From: Bacteroidota bacterium
GTDB lineage: Bacteria; Bacteroidota; Bacteroidia; Chitinophagales; LD1
Length of the DNA stretch: 64,000 nucleotides
NCBI GenBank assembly: GCA_947479455.1
Contig: CANJZE010000017.1
Span: forward strand, 1 to 64,000
Reading direction: 5' to 3'
Position 1 is the first letter of the stretch. Each line of letters begins with the position of its first letter. The notes below the pieces were generated by a model that was not told where the DNA came from, made no database searches, and was given only the letters and a program-made list of their open reading frames with translations. Of the stretch, positions 43,236 to 52,484 are shown piece after piece. The position numbers and the translations under genes were made by a program.

Positions 43236-44189
43236 ATGCGTGATAACAGGATAAAAACATTTTATACTTCAAAACAAGTATTGCAAAAAGACAATACAAA
43301 CTTTTCCAAATCACCGTTAAAGCCAAAGCTGTTGATCGAATATTTAGAAAAACAGAACCTGTCAGCTCATTTCGATATCATATCTGATTTCAGAAGATTT
43401 TCTGAAAACGATTTTTTAGTCGCGCACACAAAAGAGTATGTGAGCGCTTTTTTCAAGGGGAATAAACCGCTTTGTGAAAGCAACAGCCTTCGATGGTCAC
43501 TGCAATTTGCTGACTCTATCCGGTACACCAATTCTTCGCTATATCACGCGATAAAACATTCGATTGAGCACCCGGAGCATATTTGCTTTGCTCCGGTATC
43601 CGGAATGCATCACGCAACACCAGAGAGAGGCGGTTCGTTTTGTTCAATGTCAGGCCAGGTGATTGCTTCTATAAAAATTTTCAGAGAGTTCGGACTATCA
43701 GGAGCGTATCTTGACTTGGACGGTCATTACGGAAATTCCATTGAAGATAGTCGCTATTTCGTAGAGGATTTGGATAAGGCAATTCCAATTGGCTGCAATA
43801 TCAATCCTTTTGGCCGTCACCAGAATTACATAGATGACTTGAAAGAACATCTCGAAGACCTAGGTGAGAAAATATTGAGCGGTAAAATTCACTACTTAGT
43901 TTTTGCACATGGGGCTGATAGCCATGAATCTGATGATTTAGGAGGGCAGTGCTCAACGGCTGAATGGATGCAGTCCAGTGAGCTAGTTTATGACTTTGTA
44001 AAAGATGTAAGTGTAAAAATGAAGAAGCCCCTGCCATTAACATTGGCGTTATTCGGTGGTTACCGGCAGGATGACTTTGATAGTGTTCTGAGTTTGCATA
44101 CCGCAGATTTAGTGACCTGCTTAAATAAATTAGTAGAAGCAAGAATTCATTTTGAACCGGATGTAAAGGTGGAGGAACCGGAAGCTTAG
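43236..44189 (+). CDS. Histone-deacetylase-fold (AcuC/HDAC-like) protein
   Basis: A 317-aa protein of the arginase/deacetylase fold. The conserved positions are recognisable: SGMHHATPERGGSFC (tandem His, metal side), YLDLDGHYGNS (D-x-D and H-G-N) and VFAHGADSHESDDLGG. The sites correspond to the zinc ligands and His dyad of acetoin-utilization and HDAC-like deacetylases. The family acts on acetylated lysines or acylated polyamines; the substrate here is unknown. It ends with an acidic tail. Placement after a vWA protein is unusual. Confidence 0.8.
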   Translation: MRDNRIKTFYTSKQVLQKDNTNFSKSPLKPKLLIEYLEKQNLSAHFDIISDFRRFSENDFLVAHTKEYVSAFFKGNKPLCESNSLRWSLQFADSIRYTNSSLYHAIKHSIEHPEHICFAPVSGMHHATPERGGSFCSMSGQVIASIKIFREFGLSGAYLDLDGHYGNSIEDSRYFVEDLDKAIPIGCNINPFGRHQNYIDDLKEHLEDLGEKILSGKIHYLVFAHGADSHESDDLGGQCSTAEWMQSSELVYDFVKDVSVKMKKPLPLTLALFGGYRQDDFDSVLSLHTADLVTCLNKLVEARIHFEPDVKVEEPEA

Positions 44190-44371
44190 ACCATTATAGG
44201 CCGGAATTCTAAATCAAGAGAGGCTGGAAATTTTTGACCACCATTTATCTGATCCAAAAATTATGCAAATCAAGTCTTTAAGAGTTGCTTCATAATATAC
44301 TAACCTGTCCAAACGTGATCCTCAATCCGCCACAGCCTTGAATCATCTCTGACTCCGGCTCATCCACCCTA

Positions 44372-44399
44372 ATTTCAATTCATCGTTGAAAAGTCCAAC
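44372..44399 (+). promoter_or_regulatory. Promoter-proximal repeat B, copy 2
   Basis: A 28-nt element matching 41131-41158 in 25 of 28 positions, with the inverted repeat TTTCAA-N7-TTGAAA and followed by ATTTG. It stands 60 nt upstream of the exonuclease gene. A looser relative (GAAAAGT-GAACATTTG at about 45531-45546) lies upstream of the DUF3268 gene. Confidence 0.5.
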
Positions 44400-44459
44400 A
44401 TTTGCAATTCCTTAGAATCAATTTTAGCAACCCCCAATAATATAAATCAGACTAAAAAT

Positions 44460-44978
44460 ATGGCTTACATAATGGTTGATATAGAGAGTGACGGACCAAT
44501 CCCAGGAGATTTTTCAATGATTTCCTTTGGAGCTGTGTTGGTAGACGAACAGCTTGATAAAACCTTCTACGGCAAACTTAAACCTGTTTCAGACAAGTTT
44601 ATTCCGGAAGCACTTGCGGTTTCAGGACATTCAAGAGAAGAAACATTATCCTTTGACGAACCAAACATTGTAATGGAGGGCTTTGCCGATTGGATAAATA
44701 AAATTTGTAAAGACAGACCGATTTTCATAAGTGACAATAACGGTTTTGACTGGATGTTTATTTGCTGGTATTTCCACCATTTTCTTGGAACAAATCCTTT
44801 TGGATTTAGCTCTCAAAATTTAGGAAGTTTATACAAGGGAATGGAAAAAGACACTTTCAAATCGTTTAAACATTTACGCAAAACCAAACACACTCATAAT
44901 CCTCTTGATGACGCAAAAGGAAATGCGGAAGCTTTATTGACCATGAAAAATGAGTTTGGACTTAAAATCAAGTTTTGA
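44460..44978 (+). CDS. DEDDh-type 3'-5' exonuclease
   Basis: A 172-aa exonuclease-fold protein with the DEDDh residues in order: DIESDGP (D and E, residues 7-9), ISDNNGFDWMF (second Asp), and THNPLDDAKGNAEAL (His and final Asp). It would remove nucleotides from 3' ends of DNA or RNA and is shorter than DnaQ but complete for a single-domain exonuclease. Repeat B upstream suggests regulation together with the 360-aa gene. Confidence 0.8.
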   Translation: MAYIMVDIESDGPIPGDFSMISFGAVLVDEQLDKTFYGKLKPVSDKFIPEALAVSGHSREETLSFDEPNIVMEGFADWINKICKDRPIFISDNNGFDWMFICWYFHHFLGTNPFGFSSQNLGSLYKGMEKDTFKSFKHLRKTKHTHNPLDDAKGNAEALLTMKNEFGLKIKF

Positions 44979-45100
44979 TGAAGTACTTAACAAGGGAAAC
45001 AGAAATTGAACACGCCTAAATCCGCATTTTTCGACAACTGCGGTTCCATTCTACGTATTAAATATCTATATGAGTCTTTTATAATCGTTGGTACTTATGC

Positions 45101-45406
45101 TCAACCTATTTTATCGCTTTCCACACGCACCCATTGATAGTTGCATTCGTATTCTTCGTTTTCATATATCTGCATCATTCCCCAATAATTTCCACCGTCC
45201 TTGACATGGGAAATTTCAAACTCTTTCCACCCTCCATTTTGAGGTGGTTCATCTGTTGATTTTTCCACCCTAACTATGAATCGATATTTGTCTGCGGTTG
45301 AGTTATCTTCAAGGATTTTTACCATTACTATCCAACCATCTTCTTTGTATTGATAGGTACTTCCAACTTTTACAAAGTCCCATCCGCAGTTATTTGCGCT
45401 CGCCAT
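45101..45406 (-). CDS. Unknown 101-aa protein
   Basis: Small acidic protein with many aromatic residues (CGWDFVKVGSTYQYKEDGW, GGWKEFEISHVKDGGNYWG, NYQWVRVESDK), predicted as beta-rich and soluble. No family is recognised. It is transcribed against its neighbours; coding character is supported by normal composition and one clean start. Confidence 0.5.
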   Translation of the reverse strand: MASANNCGWDFVKVGSTYQYKEDGWIVMVKILEDNSTADKYRFIVRVEKSTDEPPQNGGWKEFEISHVKDGGNYWGMMQIYENEEYECNYQWVRVESDKIG

Positions 45407-45606
45407 CTCTTATTTTTTTCGAATCTAATTTTATTTATTCATACCCTTATAAATCTTACACCACAATAACCTTTTTCAAGCCCATGTTTTTACTCTAAAC
45501 TCATCGGGTTATCCCAGTTCATTTGTTCGTGAAAAGTGAACATTTGGATTATTTTCAACGAAGCTAAATATACATGGCAGATGTGACAGAACCATAAATA
45601 CGTATC

Positions 45607-46056
45607 ATGACTGAATTCGAAAAAATACTAATTGGCAAAATCTGCCCCTACTGTAAATGTGAAACGGAATTAGTTTCAGGCAAAATAATTTTTGGGCAAA
45701 GTTCAAAATATGGAGGAATGTATTACAGATGTAAAATCAACCCGGATCATTATGTTGGAACTTATAAGGATGGCATTAAATCTTTAGGAAGTTTGGCGGA
45801 CAAAGAACTAAGAGAATGGAGATCAAAAGGCCACTCAAATTTTGACCCCTTATGGAAAGAGAAACCTAAGTTTTTTAGAAGTAAGTGGAATGCCTACGAA
45901 TGGTTATCTAAAGTAATGGGAGTCGAACGGAGGTATGCTCATTTTGGCATGTTTAGTATTGAACAATGTGAAAAATCGATATTTGAATGTATAGAATTGA
46001 AACGAAAAATCAATAACCTCACTTGCACAAAGAAGTCAACCTCAGAACAATCCTAA
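45607..46056 (+). CDS. Zinc-finger-containing DUF3268 protein
   Basis: A 149-aa protein with an N-terminal CPYC-type zinc finger (KICPYCKCETELVSG, then YRCKINPDHYVGTY) and a second half with WNAYEWLSKVMGV and a FGMFSIEQCEKSI segment, the pattern of DUF3268 (zinc-finger-containing) proteins. Function unknown. It ends shortly before the S1/P1 nuclease gene, whose N-terminal in-frame extension overlaps it by 34 nt without being a likely start. Confidence 0.75.
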   Translation: MTEFEKILIGKICPYCKCETELVSGKIIFGQSSKYGGMYYRCKINPDHYVGTYKDGIKSLGSLADKELREWRSKGHSNFDPLWKEKPKFFRSKWNAYEWLSKVMGVERRYAHFGMFSIEQCEKSIFECIELKRKINNLTCTKKSTSEQS

Positions 46057-46106
46057 AAAAGGGGTGCTTACATCCCCTTTACATTTTTCTTTTTCCTTCG
46101 CGGCTT

Positions 46107-47201
46107 ATGAAACTCAAACTAATTAGCCTGCTCTTTATTTTATCTATTTTCAATCTTCGCTATTCCTACGGATGGGGCGCAGAGGGTCATGCCATTGTTG
46201 CGCGTCTAGCTATGCAGTTGGTAAAAGATGATGTAAGGCAAAATGTGTTGCAAGCATTAAATGGTATGCCGCTAGATACCGCTGCCAATTGGATGGACAT
46301 TATGAAATCAAACTCCGATTATGATTTTATGCGTACCTGGCATTATGTAGACTTTGATAAAGGCGAAACCTACAAACCCACTAATCAGGAAAACATCATC
46401 AACCGCTTAACACTCACTTACAACGAACTGAAACATAAAAACACCCTGTGCGATGCACAAATAAAAGACGACCTCTGTATTCTCTTTCACTTAACAGGCG
46501 ACTTGCACATGCCGCTCCACACCGGCTATGAAGATGACCTCGGTGGCAACAAAACCACCGTAAAATACGACACCAACAAAATAACCAACCTGCATTCGTT
46601 TTGGGATGAGGGCATTATCAAATACGGAAAGATTACCGATAATTCATGCCTTGCCTTTTACAACAAGAGCATGGCAGATTCCATCAAGTTAGTTGATTTC
46701 ACCGCATGGATGTACGATGGCAGAAAACTCTTAGACAGCGTTTATGCTTTCCCAGGTTATGAATTAGATGAAAACTACTTACAGAAAAATAAAATAGTCG
46801 TACAACATCAACTGCTCAAGGCAGGCTTGCATCTCGCGCTTATTTTAAACCGTTTGTTTTACACCCCAGCACCGGAAATTGATTTTGCCGCACTGGCTAA
46901 AACATTCGGCAATGGAATAGAAGCAAAAGATGCCGCAGAAAAAGAAGGCAAACGGGTGACCGTTTGCGCTCGTGTATTCAGCATTAAATCTACCGATGCC
47001 ATTACACAACTTTCGCTGGGCGGTGCTTATCCCAACAATCCAATGACCGTTGTTATTTTCGCCAAGAACTACAGCAAGTTTGATATACCTTTCGAAGACC
47101 TTTACAAAAACCGGAACATCACCGTAAAAGGAACTATAGAATTATACAAAGACAAACCTCAAATTATTATTGATGAACCCGGGGATATACGGGTTTTGTA
47201 A
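46107..47201 (+). CDS. Exported S1/P1 nuclease with C-terminal OB-like domain
   Basis: A 364-aa secreted protein. The signal peptide (MKLKLISLLFILSIFNLRYSYG) is followed by the mature N-terminal Trp (WGAEGHAIVARLA), whose amine normally binds zinc in S1/P1 nucleases. Further ligands appear in NWMDIMKSN, WHYVDF, LTGDLHMPLHTGYEDDLGG and LHSFWDEG. Residues 275-364 are strand-rich and resemble an OB fold (VTVCARVFSIKSTD, then ITVKGTIELYKDKPQIII). The enzyme would degrade single-stranded nucleic acids in the periplasm or outside. I took the ATG at 46107 because it opens the signal peptide; the longer frame to 46023 is not supported. Confidence 0.9.
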   Translation: MKLKLISLLFILSIFNLRYSYGWGAEGHAIVARLAMQLVKDDVRQNVLQALNGMPLDTAANWMDIMKSNSDYDFMRTWHYVDFDKGETYKPTNQENIINRLTLTYNELKHKNTLCDAQIKDDLCILFHLTGDLHMPLHTGYEDDLGGNKTTVKYDTNKITNLHSFWDEGIIKYGKITDNSCLAFYNKSMADSIKLVDFTAWMYDGRKLLDSVYAFPGYELDENYLQKNKIVVQHQLLKAGLHLALILNRLFYTPAPEIDFAALAKTFGNGIEAKDAAEKEGKRVTVCARVFSIKSTDAITQLSLGGAYPNNPMTVVIFAKNYSKFDIPFEDLYKNRNITVKGTIELYKDKPQIIIDEPGDIRVL

Positions 47202-47239
47202 ATTCAATACGGGCAGAAGCGCTTTTCTATTTTAATCCC

Positions 47240-47986
47240 ATGTGCTACCATTTTCAAGACCACGATACAGAAGACTACATCAAATGGTTTATGTCGCATA
47301 ACCCTCAATACAAAAGCTATGTATGGCAGGGCGCACGGTATTATATTAATGGTTTTGCTCACGGCAAAAATTATGTAGCCAAACAAGGTGGAGAAGCAAT
47401 AGAAAGTTTAGAGTGGGGTTTAATTCCCTTTTGGGTTAAAACAAAAGAAGATGCCAAGCTTCGGCAAAACCAAACTCTCAACGCCAAAGCAGAAACCGTG
47501 TTTGAGTTACCTAGCTTCCGCCACTGCATCAAAAAACAAAAGTGCCTCATCTTCGCCAAAGGCTTCTTCGAGTGGCGGCATATAGATACCAAAACAAAAA
47601 TCCCTTACATCATTGGCGTGCGCAGTCAGAAGGATACATTCGTTCCCTTCACCTTTGGCGGCATCTTCGATAAATGGATAGATAAAGAAACCGGTGAAGT
47701 GCGCGAAACCTTCTCCATCATCACTACAACGGCTAACGAAATGATGAGCCAGATACATAACACCAAAATGCGTATGCCCCTCATCATCCCAGAAGCTAAC
47801 CAAGCCGAGTGGCTAACCACCACCGAGGAAAAACGCATTAAAGAACTGATGGTACCATACCCAACTGATAAAATGATGGCTCACCCTGTTTCCAAACTCG
47901 TCTCGCAACAAAAATTAGAAAAAGACATTCCCGAAATAACACAAGGTGAAGAATACAACGAAGTGGTGTTTGATGAGTTTTTGTAA
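47240..47986 (+). CDS. SRAP (HMCES/YedK-like) abasic-site protein
   Basis: A 248-aa SRAP protein. Catalytic Cys2 directly follows the initiator Met (MCYHF), as needed for the thiazolidine crosslink with abasic sites in single-stranded DNA. Other family positions are NAKAETVFELPSFR, the Glu in GFFEWRH, and the His in HNTKMRMPLI. It protects abasic sites at replication forks. It follows the S1/P1 nuclease by 39 nt. Confidence 0.93.
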   Translation: MCYHFQDHDTEDYIKWFMSHNPQYKSYVWQGARYYINGFAHGKNYVAKQGGEAIESLEWGLIPFWVKTKEDAKLRQNQTLNAKAETVFELPSFRHCIKKQKCLIFAKGFFEWRHIDTKTKIPYIIGVRSQKDTFVPFTFGGIFDKWIDKETGEVRETFSIITTTANEMMSQIHNTKMRMPLIIPEANQAEWLTTTEEKRIKELMVPYPTDKMMAHPVSKLVSQQKLEKDIPEITQGEEYNEVVFDEFL

Positions 47987-48303
47987 TGCATCCCTTATAA
48001 TACCCCACCATTTGATTTTCTATTCATTAATACTTTTTTAGACCACGACATACTTTGGTATTAATAGTTTAATAGCATGTTGAATATTTCAATTTGAAAC
48101 ATATATTGAAATATTTTTAAAAAAAATTTTACGAACCGGTGTATGAGAGGGAATTTCTTCAAGCCAATGCCCAAAAACTTACTCGTTCACCGAGGTAAAA
48201 ACCTCAAAATGTTTAAACCATGTTTAAACCAGAGCACATATATGGATTATTTCATATAAATAAAAAACCCTTGAAAGCTAGAGCTGACAAGGGTTTCCGA
48301 GTG
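47987..48303. other. Intergenic edge of the accessory region
   Basis: No gene is visible. The stretch holds an 11-nt tandem repeat TGTTTAAACCA (48210-48220 and 48221-48231), each copy containing the palindrome GTTTAAAC, a short hairpin GAGGT-AAAA-ACCTC near 48192-48205, and a terminator for the tRNA gene. It is the boundary between island-like and core sequence. Confidence 0.5.
48262..48296 (-). terminator. Rho-independent terminator of tRNA-fMet
   Basis: In the tRNA direction AAACCCTTG (48288-48296) pairs with CAAGGGTTT (48265-48273), with an AGCT-rich inner part, followed by a T-rich run. It begins 8 nt after the tRNA. Confidence 0.65.
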
Positions 48304-48376
<73 letters not shown>

Positions 48377-48444
48377 ATTTGGGGCGGCAAATATATTCGT
48401 TCTTTAGTACAAAGCAAGTTGCTTTCTTAAATTCGCAGCCCGTA

Positions 48445-49320
48445 ATGAATCACAAAGCAGGTTTCGTAAATATTATTGGTCTACCAAACGTAGGTAAGTC
48501 AACCTTGATGAATGAGTTAGTGGGTGAGCGTATGAGTATTATTTCTCCAAAAGCTCAAACTACCCGCCATCGTATTTTAGGAATGGTGAATACGGAGGAT
48601 TATCAAATAGTTTTTTCAGATACTCCCGGTTATATCAATCAACCTGCTTATAAACTGCAAAATGCCATGAACAATTTTGTGGCAAACGCTTTTGATGATG
48701 CTGATGTTTTGATTTTTGTCACCGATAAGTTCCAAAAAGAAGATGAGCAAAAGCATTTGATTGAATTGATTCAAGGTACCAAGACTCCAACCTTTGTTCT
48801 GGTCAATAAAATTGACTTATACCAAATAGAAGAAACAGAAGCTTTGGTCAACTATTGGTATGAAAAATTGAATTGTGAGGTAATTCCTATTACTGCTTCC
48901 TCGGGTATCAACGCAAAAAGGGTTATTAAGAAGATTGTGGAATTACTTCCTGAATCACCAGCCTATTTTGACAAGGGCGAATTTACCGATAGAAATGTCC
49001 GGTTCTTCGTTTCTGAAATTGTTCGCGAAAAAATATTTCTGAATTACACGAAGGAAATTCCATACTCCTGTGAAGTAGTAGTAGACACCTACAAAGAGGA
49101 GGAAAAACTTGACCGTATTCGATGCGTAATATTTGTTGAACGCGAGTCGCAAAAAGCAATTATCATTGGCAACAAAGGCGAAGCTTTAAAAAAAGTAGGA
49201 ATTGAAGCCAGAAAAAGTATAGAAGAACTTGTAGGCAAACATGTGCATCTTGAACTTTTTGTAAAAGTAAAAGACAAGTGGCGCAACGATGAATCAACCT
49301 TGAAAAAACTGGGTTACTAA
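48445..49320 (+). CDS. era: GTPase Era, 16S rRNA maturation
   Basis: A 291-aa GTPase that binds the 3' end of 16S rRNA during 30S assembly. G1 GLPNVGKST is near residue 10, then AQTTRHRI (switch I), SDTPGYI (G3), VNKIDLY (G4) and ITASSGIN (G5). The C-terminal KH domain is recognisable (EIPYSCEVVVDTYKEE, then IIIGNKGEALKKVGIEARKS). I set the start at the ATG at 48445, because the frame continuing to 48334 would run through the tRNA gene. Confidence 0.96.
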   Translation: MNHKAGFVNIIGLPNVGKSTLMNELVGERMSIISPKAQTTRHRILGMVNTEDYQIVFSDTPGYINQPAYKLQNAMNNFVANAFDDADVLIFVTDKFQKEDEQKHLIELIQGTKTPTFVLVNKIDLYQIEETEALVNYWYEKLNCEVIPITASSGINAKRVIKKIVELLPESPAYFDKGEFTDRNVRFFVSEIVREKIFLNYTKEIPYSCEVVVDTYKEEEKLDRIRCVIFVERESQKAIIIGNKGEALKKVGIEARKSIEELVGKHVHLELFVKVKDKWRNDESTLKKLGY

Positions 49321-49362
49321 TAGCCTTTTTAATTATTTAGCAATTACCATCAATCAATTCGA

Positions 49363-50673
49363 ATGGGATTTACAGTAGCAATCATTGGCCGACCGAACGT
49401 AGGCAAATCAACTTTATTCAATCGTTTAATTGGCGAAAAAAAAGCAATTGTGGACGATTTTAGCGGGGTAACGCGTGACCGCATTTATGGAGAATGCGAG
49501 TGGGGAGGCAAAACATTTAATGTGATTGATACCGGTGGGTTTGTTCCGCATTCAAAGGATGTGTTTGAAAAACATATTCGTGAGCAAGTTTTGATTGCCA
49601 TTGAGGAAGCATCGCTGCTTTTGTTTTTGGTTGATGCCACCACAGGAATTACAAATCTTGACGATGACTTTGCTCGTTTACTTCGCAAACATCAAAAAAA
49701 TGTTTTTTTAGTCGTCAATAAAGTCGACAACCATACTCGCATGAACGAAGCAAATGAGTTTTATAGTCTGGGTTTAGAAAATATTTTTTTCATAGCCTCT
49801 ATGACAGGCTCCGGCTCAGGTGAACTTTTAGATGCTGTTGTAGAGAAAATAAGAGACGATAACAACGAAGAATTAGCTGAACAGGATGTTCCAAAAATTT
49901 GCATCATCGGTCAGCCTAATGTAGGCAAGTCATCGTTGGTAAATGCCTTGTTAGGTGAAGAAAGAAATATTGTAACAGACATTGCAGGAACTACCCGCGA
50001 TTCGTTGCATTCGCGCTATAGTAAATTTGGCAAAAACTTAATTCTTATTGATACGGCAGGTATAAGAAGCAAGGCCAAAGTTCACGAGAATTTAGAATTT
50101 TACTCCGTTATAAGAGCTATTAAGGCGCTCGATGAATCAGATATTGCCGTTATTGTAATTGATGCCTCAAAAGGGATTACACATCAAGATTTGTCTATTT
50201 ACAAAATGGCAATTAAGAAACACCGAGGAATAGTGATAGCCGTGAACAAATGGGATTTAATAGTTAAGGAAACAAATACCGCACGGGACTATGAAGCAAC
50301 ATTGCGCTCAAAACTAGCTCCCTTTAGCGATGTACCTATTATATTCATTTCGGTTCATGATAAGCAACGTATCTTCCGTATCATTGAACTCGTAGAAAAG
50401 GTTTATGAAAATCTTAGAAGGAAAATTCCAACCTCCAAACTGAACGAAGTAATGCTAGAAGTAATTGAGCATTATCACCCTCCGGCTATGGATGGAAAGT
50501 TAGTAAAGATTAAATATGTAACTCAACTCCCAACACCCACACCAGCTTTTGCTTTTTTCGCTAATCATCCCAAATATATTCGTGAGTCATACCGCAATTA
50601 CTTAGAAAATAAGCTTAGGGACACCTTCGATTTTAACGGAGTTCCAATCAATATTTTTTTCCGTGAAAAATAG
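49363..50673 (+). CDS. der: Double-domain GTPase Der, 50S assembly
   Basis: A 436-aa protein with two consecutive GTPase domains: first G1 GRPNVGKST (residues 8-16), VTRDRIY, DTGGF, NKVD; second G1 GQPNVGKSS (about 182), TTRDSLHS, DTAGI, NKWD. The last 80 residues form the KH-like domain. It is needed for maturation of the large ribosomal subunit. It lies 42 nt after era on the same strand. Confidence 0.97.
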   Translation: MGFTVAIIGRPNVGKSTLFNRLIGEKKAIVDDFSGVTRDRIYGECEWGGKTFNVIDTGGFVPHSKDVFEKHIREQVLIAIEEASLLLFLVDATTGITNLDDDFARLLRKHQKNVFLVVNKVDNHTRMNEANEFYSLGLENIFFIASMTGSGSGELLDAVVEKIRDDNNEELAEQDVPKICIIGQPNVGKSSLVNALLGEERNIVTDIAGTTRDSLHSRYSKFGKNLILIDTAGIRSKAKVHENLEFYSVIRAIKALDESDIAVIVIDASKGITHQDLSIYKMAIKKHRGIVIAVNKWDLIVKETNTARDYEATLRSKLAPFSDVPIIFISVHDKQRIFRIIELVEKVYENLRRKIPTSKLNEVMLEVIEHYHPPAMDGKLVKIKYVTQLPTPTPAFAFFANHPKYIRESYRNYLENKLRDTFDFNGVPINIFFREK

Positions 50674-50814
50674 CACTGCCCCAAACCCGCTACAGTTCTG
50701 CATTTGGAGTGTGGATAGCTACGGCAAAAAAAAATTAATAAAATTTGGTAATCCTAATAATGGAAAATTATATTTGCGCGTCAATTAATTAACCTTAAAC
50801 TAAAAACAAAAGAA

Positions 50815-51003
50815 ATGAAAAAGGTATTTTTCGCTTTCGTAGCAGTAACTGTAATGGTTCTTTCTGCTTGCAACAACAAACCTGCTGAATCAACTGAAGC
50901 AACTGCTGACACAACTGCTGTGGCTGCTGCTGCTGAAACTACAGCACCTGCTGATTCTACAGTTGCACCTGCTGATACTACAGCTGCTGCTCCTGCTAAG
51001 TAA
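50815..51003 (+). CDS. Small Ala/Thr/Pro-rich lipoprotein
   Basis: A 62-aa product with a lipoprotein signal peptide, lipobox LSAC (Cys at residue 19), followed by a low-complexity tail of Thr, Ala, Glu, Asp and Pro with repeats of the form APADTTA/TVAPADTTA. No folded domain is visible. Expressed from its own leader and ended by a strong terminator. Confidence 0.75.
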   Translation: MKKVFFAFVAVTVMVLSACNNKPAESTEATADTTAVAAAAETTAPADSTVAPADTTAAAPAK

Positions 51004-51022
51004 TTAGTAAAAAGCACAAAAT

Positions 51023-51054
51023 AAAAAGGTCATGCATTCGTGCATGACCTTTTT
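51023..51054. terminator. Strong hairpin terminator with TTCG loop
   Basis: A perfect 14-bp stem (AAAAAGGTCATGCA with its complement) closed by a TTCG tetraloop at 51037-51040, with A and T runs on either side. It ends the lipoprotein transcript. Confidence 0.85.
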
Positions 51055-51093
51055 GTTTTTAGAACTTTTAATTTTTGAAATATTTTTACAAAA

Positions 51094-51489
51094 ATGAAAA
51101 AGAAGCAAAAAAACTTATCGCCTACTAACAGCAACTTCGATCCTGAACTTCTACGAATGTACATGATGGGTGCAACAAATCCTGGTTTCAGTAACAAGAT
51201 TGAAAATGCGGCCGATGAAATTGATTTACACCTGGAGCAAACACAGTTAACTAAAGGAAAAATTCCTTCACAAGATGCTTTGTTTCATCAACTTGATGAA
51301 TTCGAAAAAGCACTTGATAAAGCTATTGCTGCCGGTAAATTTGAATTTCGCGTAGTGCACGGGTTGGGTAAAGGCAAATTAAAAGAAGAAATTTTCAAAC
51401 TCCTCGAAAAACATCCCCAAATAAAAAGTTATAGTAACGAATATCACAGCCGCTATGGCTATGGCAGTACCATCATTTACTTTTTCTGA
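51094..51489 (+). CDS. Smr domain protein
   Basis: A 131-aa protein whose C-terminal half is an Smr domain: EIDLHLEQ (DLH), then VVHGLGKGKLKEEIFKLL and YGYGSTIIYF. The Smr domain, also at the end of MutS2, has nicking or RNA-cleaving activity in several proteins. The N-terminal 40 residues are polar and have no domain. Its end overlaps that of the convergent YihY gene by 13 nt. Confidence 0.88.
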   Translation: MKKKQKNLSPTNSNFDPELLRMYMMGATNPGFSNKIENAADEIDLHLEQTQLTKGKIPSQDALFHQLDEFEKALDKAIAAGKFEFRVVHGLGKGKLKEEIFKLLEKHPQIKSYSNEYHSRYGYGSTIIYFF

Positions 51490-52457
51490 GAAACATCTTT
51501 TACGTCCAACTCTTTTGTACGTAGAGTGGTATTGTAGTGAATGCTGGCGTTAATTTCATAACCAATCAACAGAACAAAGGCATTGAGATTTAGCCAAATC
51601 ATTAAAAGCATAATAGTGCCAATGGACCCGAAGATGACATTCAGTTTATTGAAATTACTTACCCAGTAAGAAAAACCTATTGAAACTAAAATTGAAAGTA
51701 CGGTAGCAACCGTAGCCCCAGTTGAAATAAACTTATATTTCTTTTTTGTGGCAGGACCGTAGTAATAAATTAGGGAGATACCTAAAAACAACATTAAGAG
51801 TATAAGTGCATAGCGTAAAAAATTTAACAGCAGATGAGTAAAAGAACTCTTGATTCTTAGTGCATCAAAAAGGTAAGCAAGAATATCCTGACCAAGAATA
51901 ACGAGCGCTAATGAGAAAATGAAAAGAATGACGAGCAGCGCGGTTATTTGCAGCGCCACTAAGCGACTATGAATAGCATTACGCTTTTTATAATGATCGT
52001 ATGATTTATCAAAGGAACTCATCATAGCCATTACTCCATTAGACGTGAGGAATACCACCATAAAAATGGACCCCGTTAACAAACCTCCACGCTTGTGCCT
52101 AGCTAAATCTTTAAGCAGCGGTTGAATGAATGACTTAATAAAGGTATAGGTTTCTTTGTTTGGTAAAACCTGTCTTAAAAATTCCATAATCTTATCATCC
52201 ATATCGCTGAAATATGGAATGTAAGGAATAAGCGAAAACACAAAAGTGAGTGCTGGAAAAATGGCCAGGAAAAAACTGAAAGCAATAGATTTACTACGAG
52301 TAGGTAACGAATTAGCTCTGATTTCTGCAATAAAAAATTGAAAAACAGTAAATACAGGAATGCCATCAAAACCAGGCAACGTAAAGGTTTTTGCCTTTAC
52401 TAAAAGGTCGATTAAAAAAGGATAGCGTTCTGCAAGTTTTGCCCAAATCTCGTTCAT
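51477..52457 (-). CDS. YihY/virulence factor BrkB family membrane protein
   Basis: A 326-aa inner-membrane protein with several strong membrane helices (for example AFSFFLAIFPALTFVFSLI, LVILFIFSLALVILGQDIL, ALILLMLFLGISLIYYYG) and the YihY layout (P-x-L-T region, conserved G-S-I-F-M-V segment, final NLNAFVLLIGYEINA). The role of the family is not settled. It ends overlapping the Smr gene and starts 27 nt before the thioesterase gene's end. Confidence 0.9.
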   Translation of the reverse strand: MNEIWAKLAERYPFLIDLLVKAKTFTLPGFDGIPVFTVFQFFIAEIRANSLPTRSKSIAFSFFLAIFPALTFVFSLIPYIPYFSDMDDKIMEFLRQVLPNKETYTFIKSFIQPLLKDLARHKRGGLLTGSIFMVVFLTSNGVMAMMSSFDKSYDHYKKRNAIHSRLVALQITALLVILFIFSLALVILGQDILAYLFDALRIKSSFTHLLLNFLRYALILLMLFLGISLIYYYGPATKKKYKFISTGATVATVLSILVSIGFSYWVSNFNKLNVIFGSIGTIMLLMIWLNLNAFVLLIGYEINASIHYNTTLRTKELDVKDVSQKK

Positions 52458-52484
52458 AGTTAAATTAGCTATGCTAAAATAAAA

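Noticed and set aside
18-48144. Shared AACCGGTGTATG near both ends of the accessory region as an att repeat
   Set aside because: Only 12 bases, one copy inside coding sequence and neither next to the tRNA 3' end; chance is likely.
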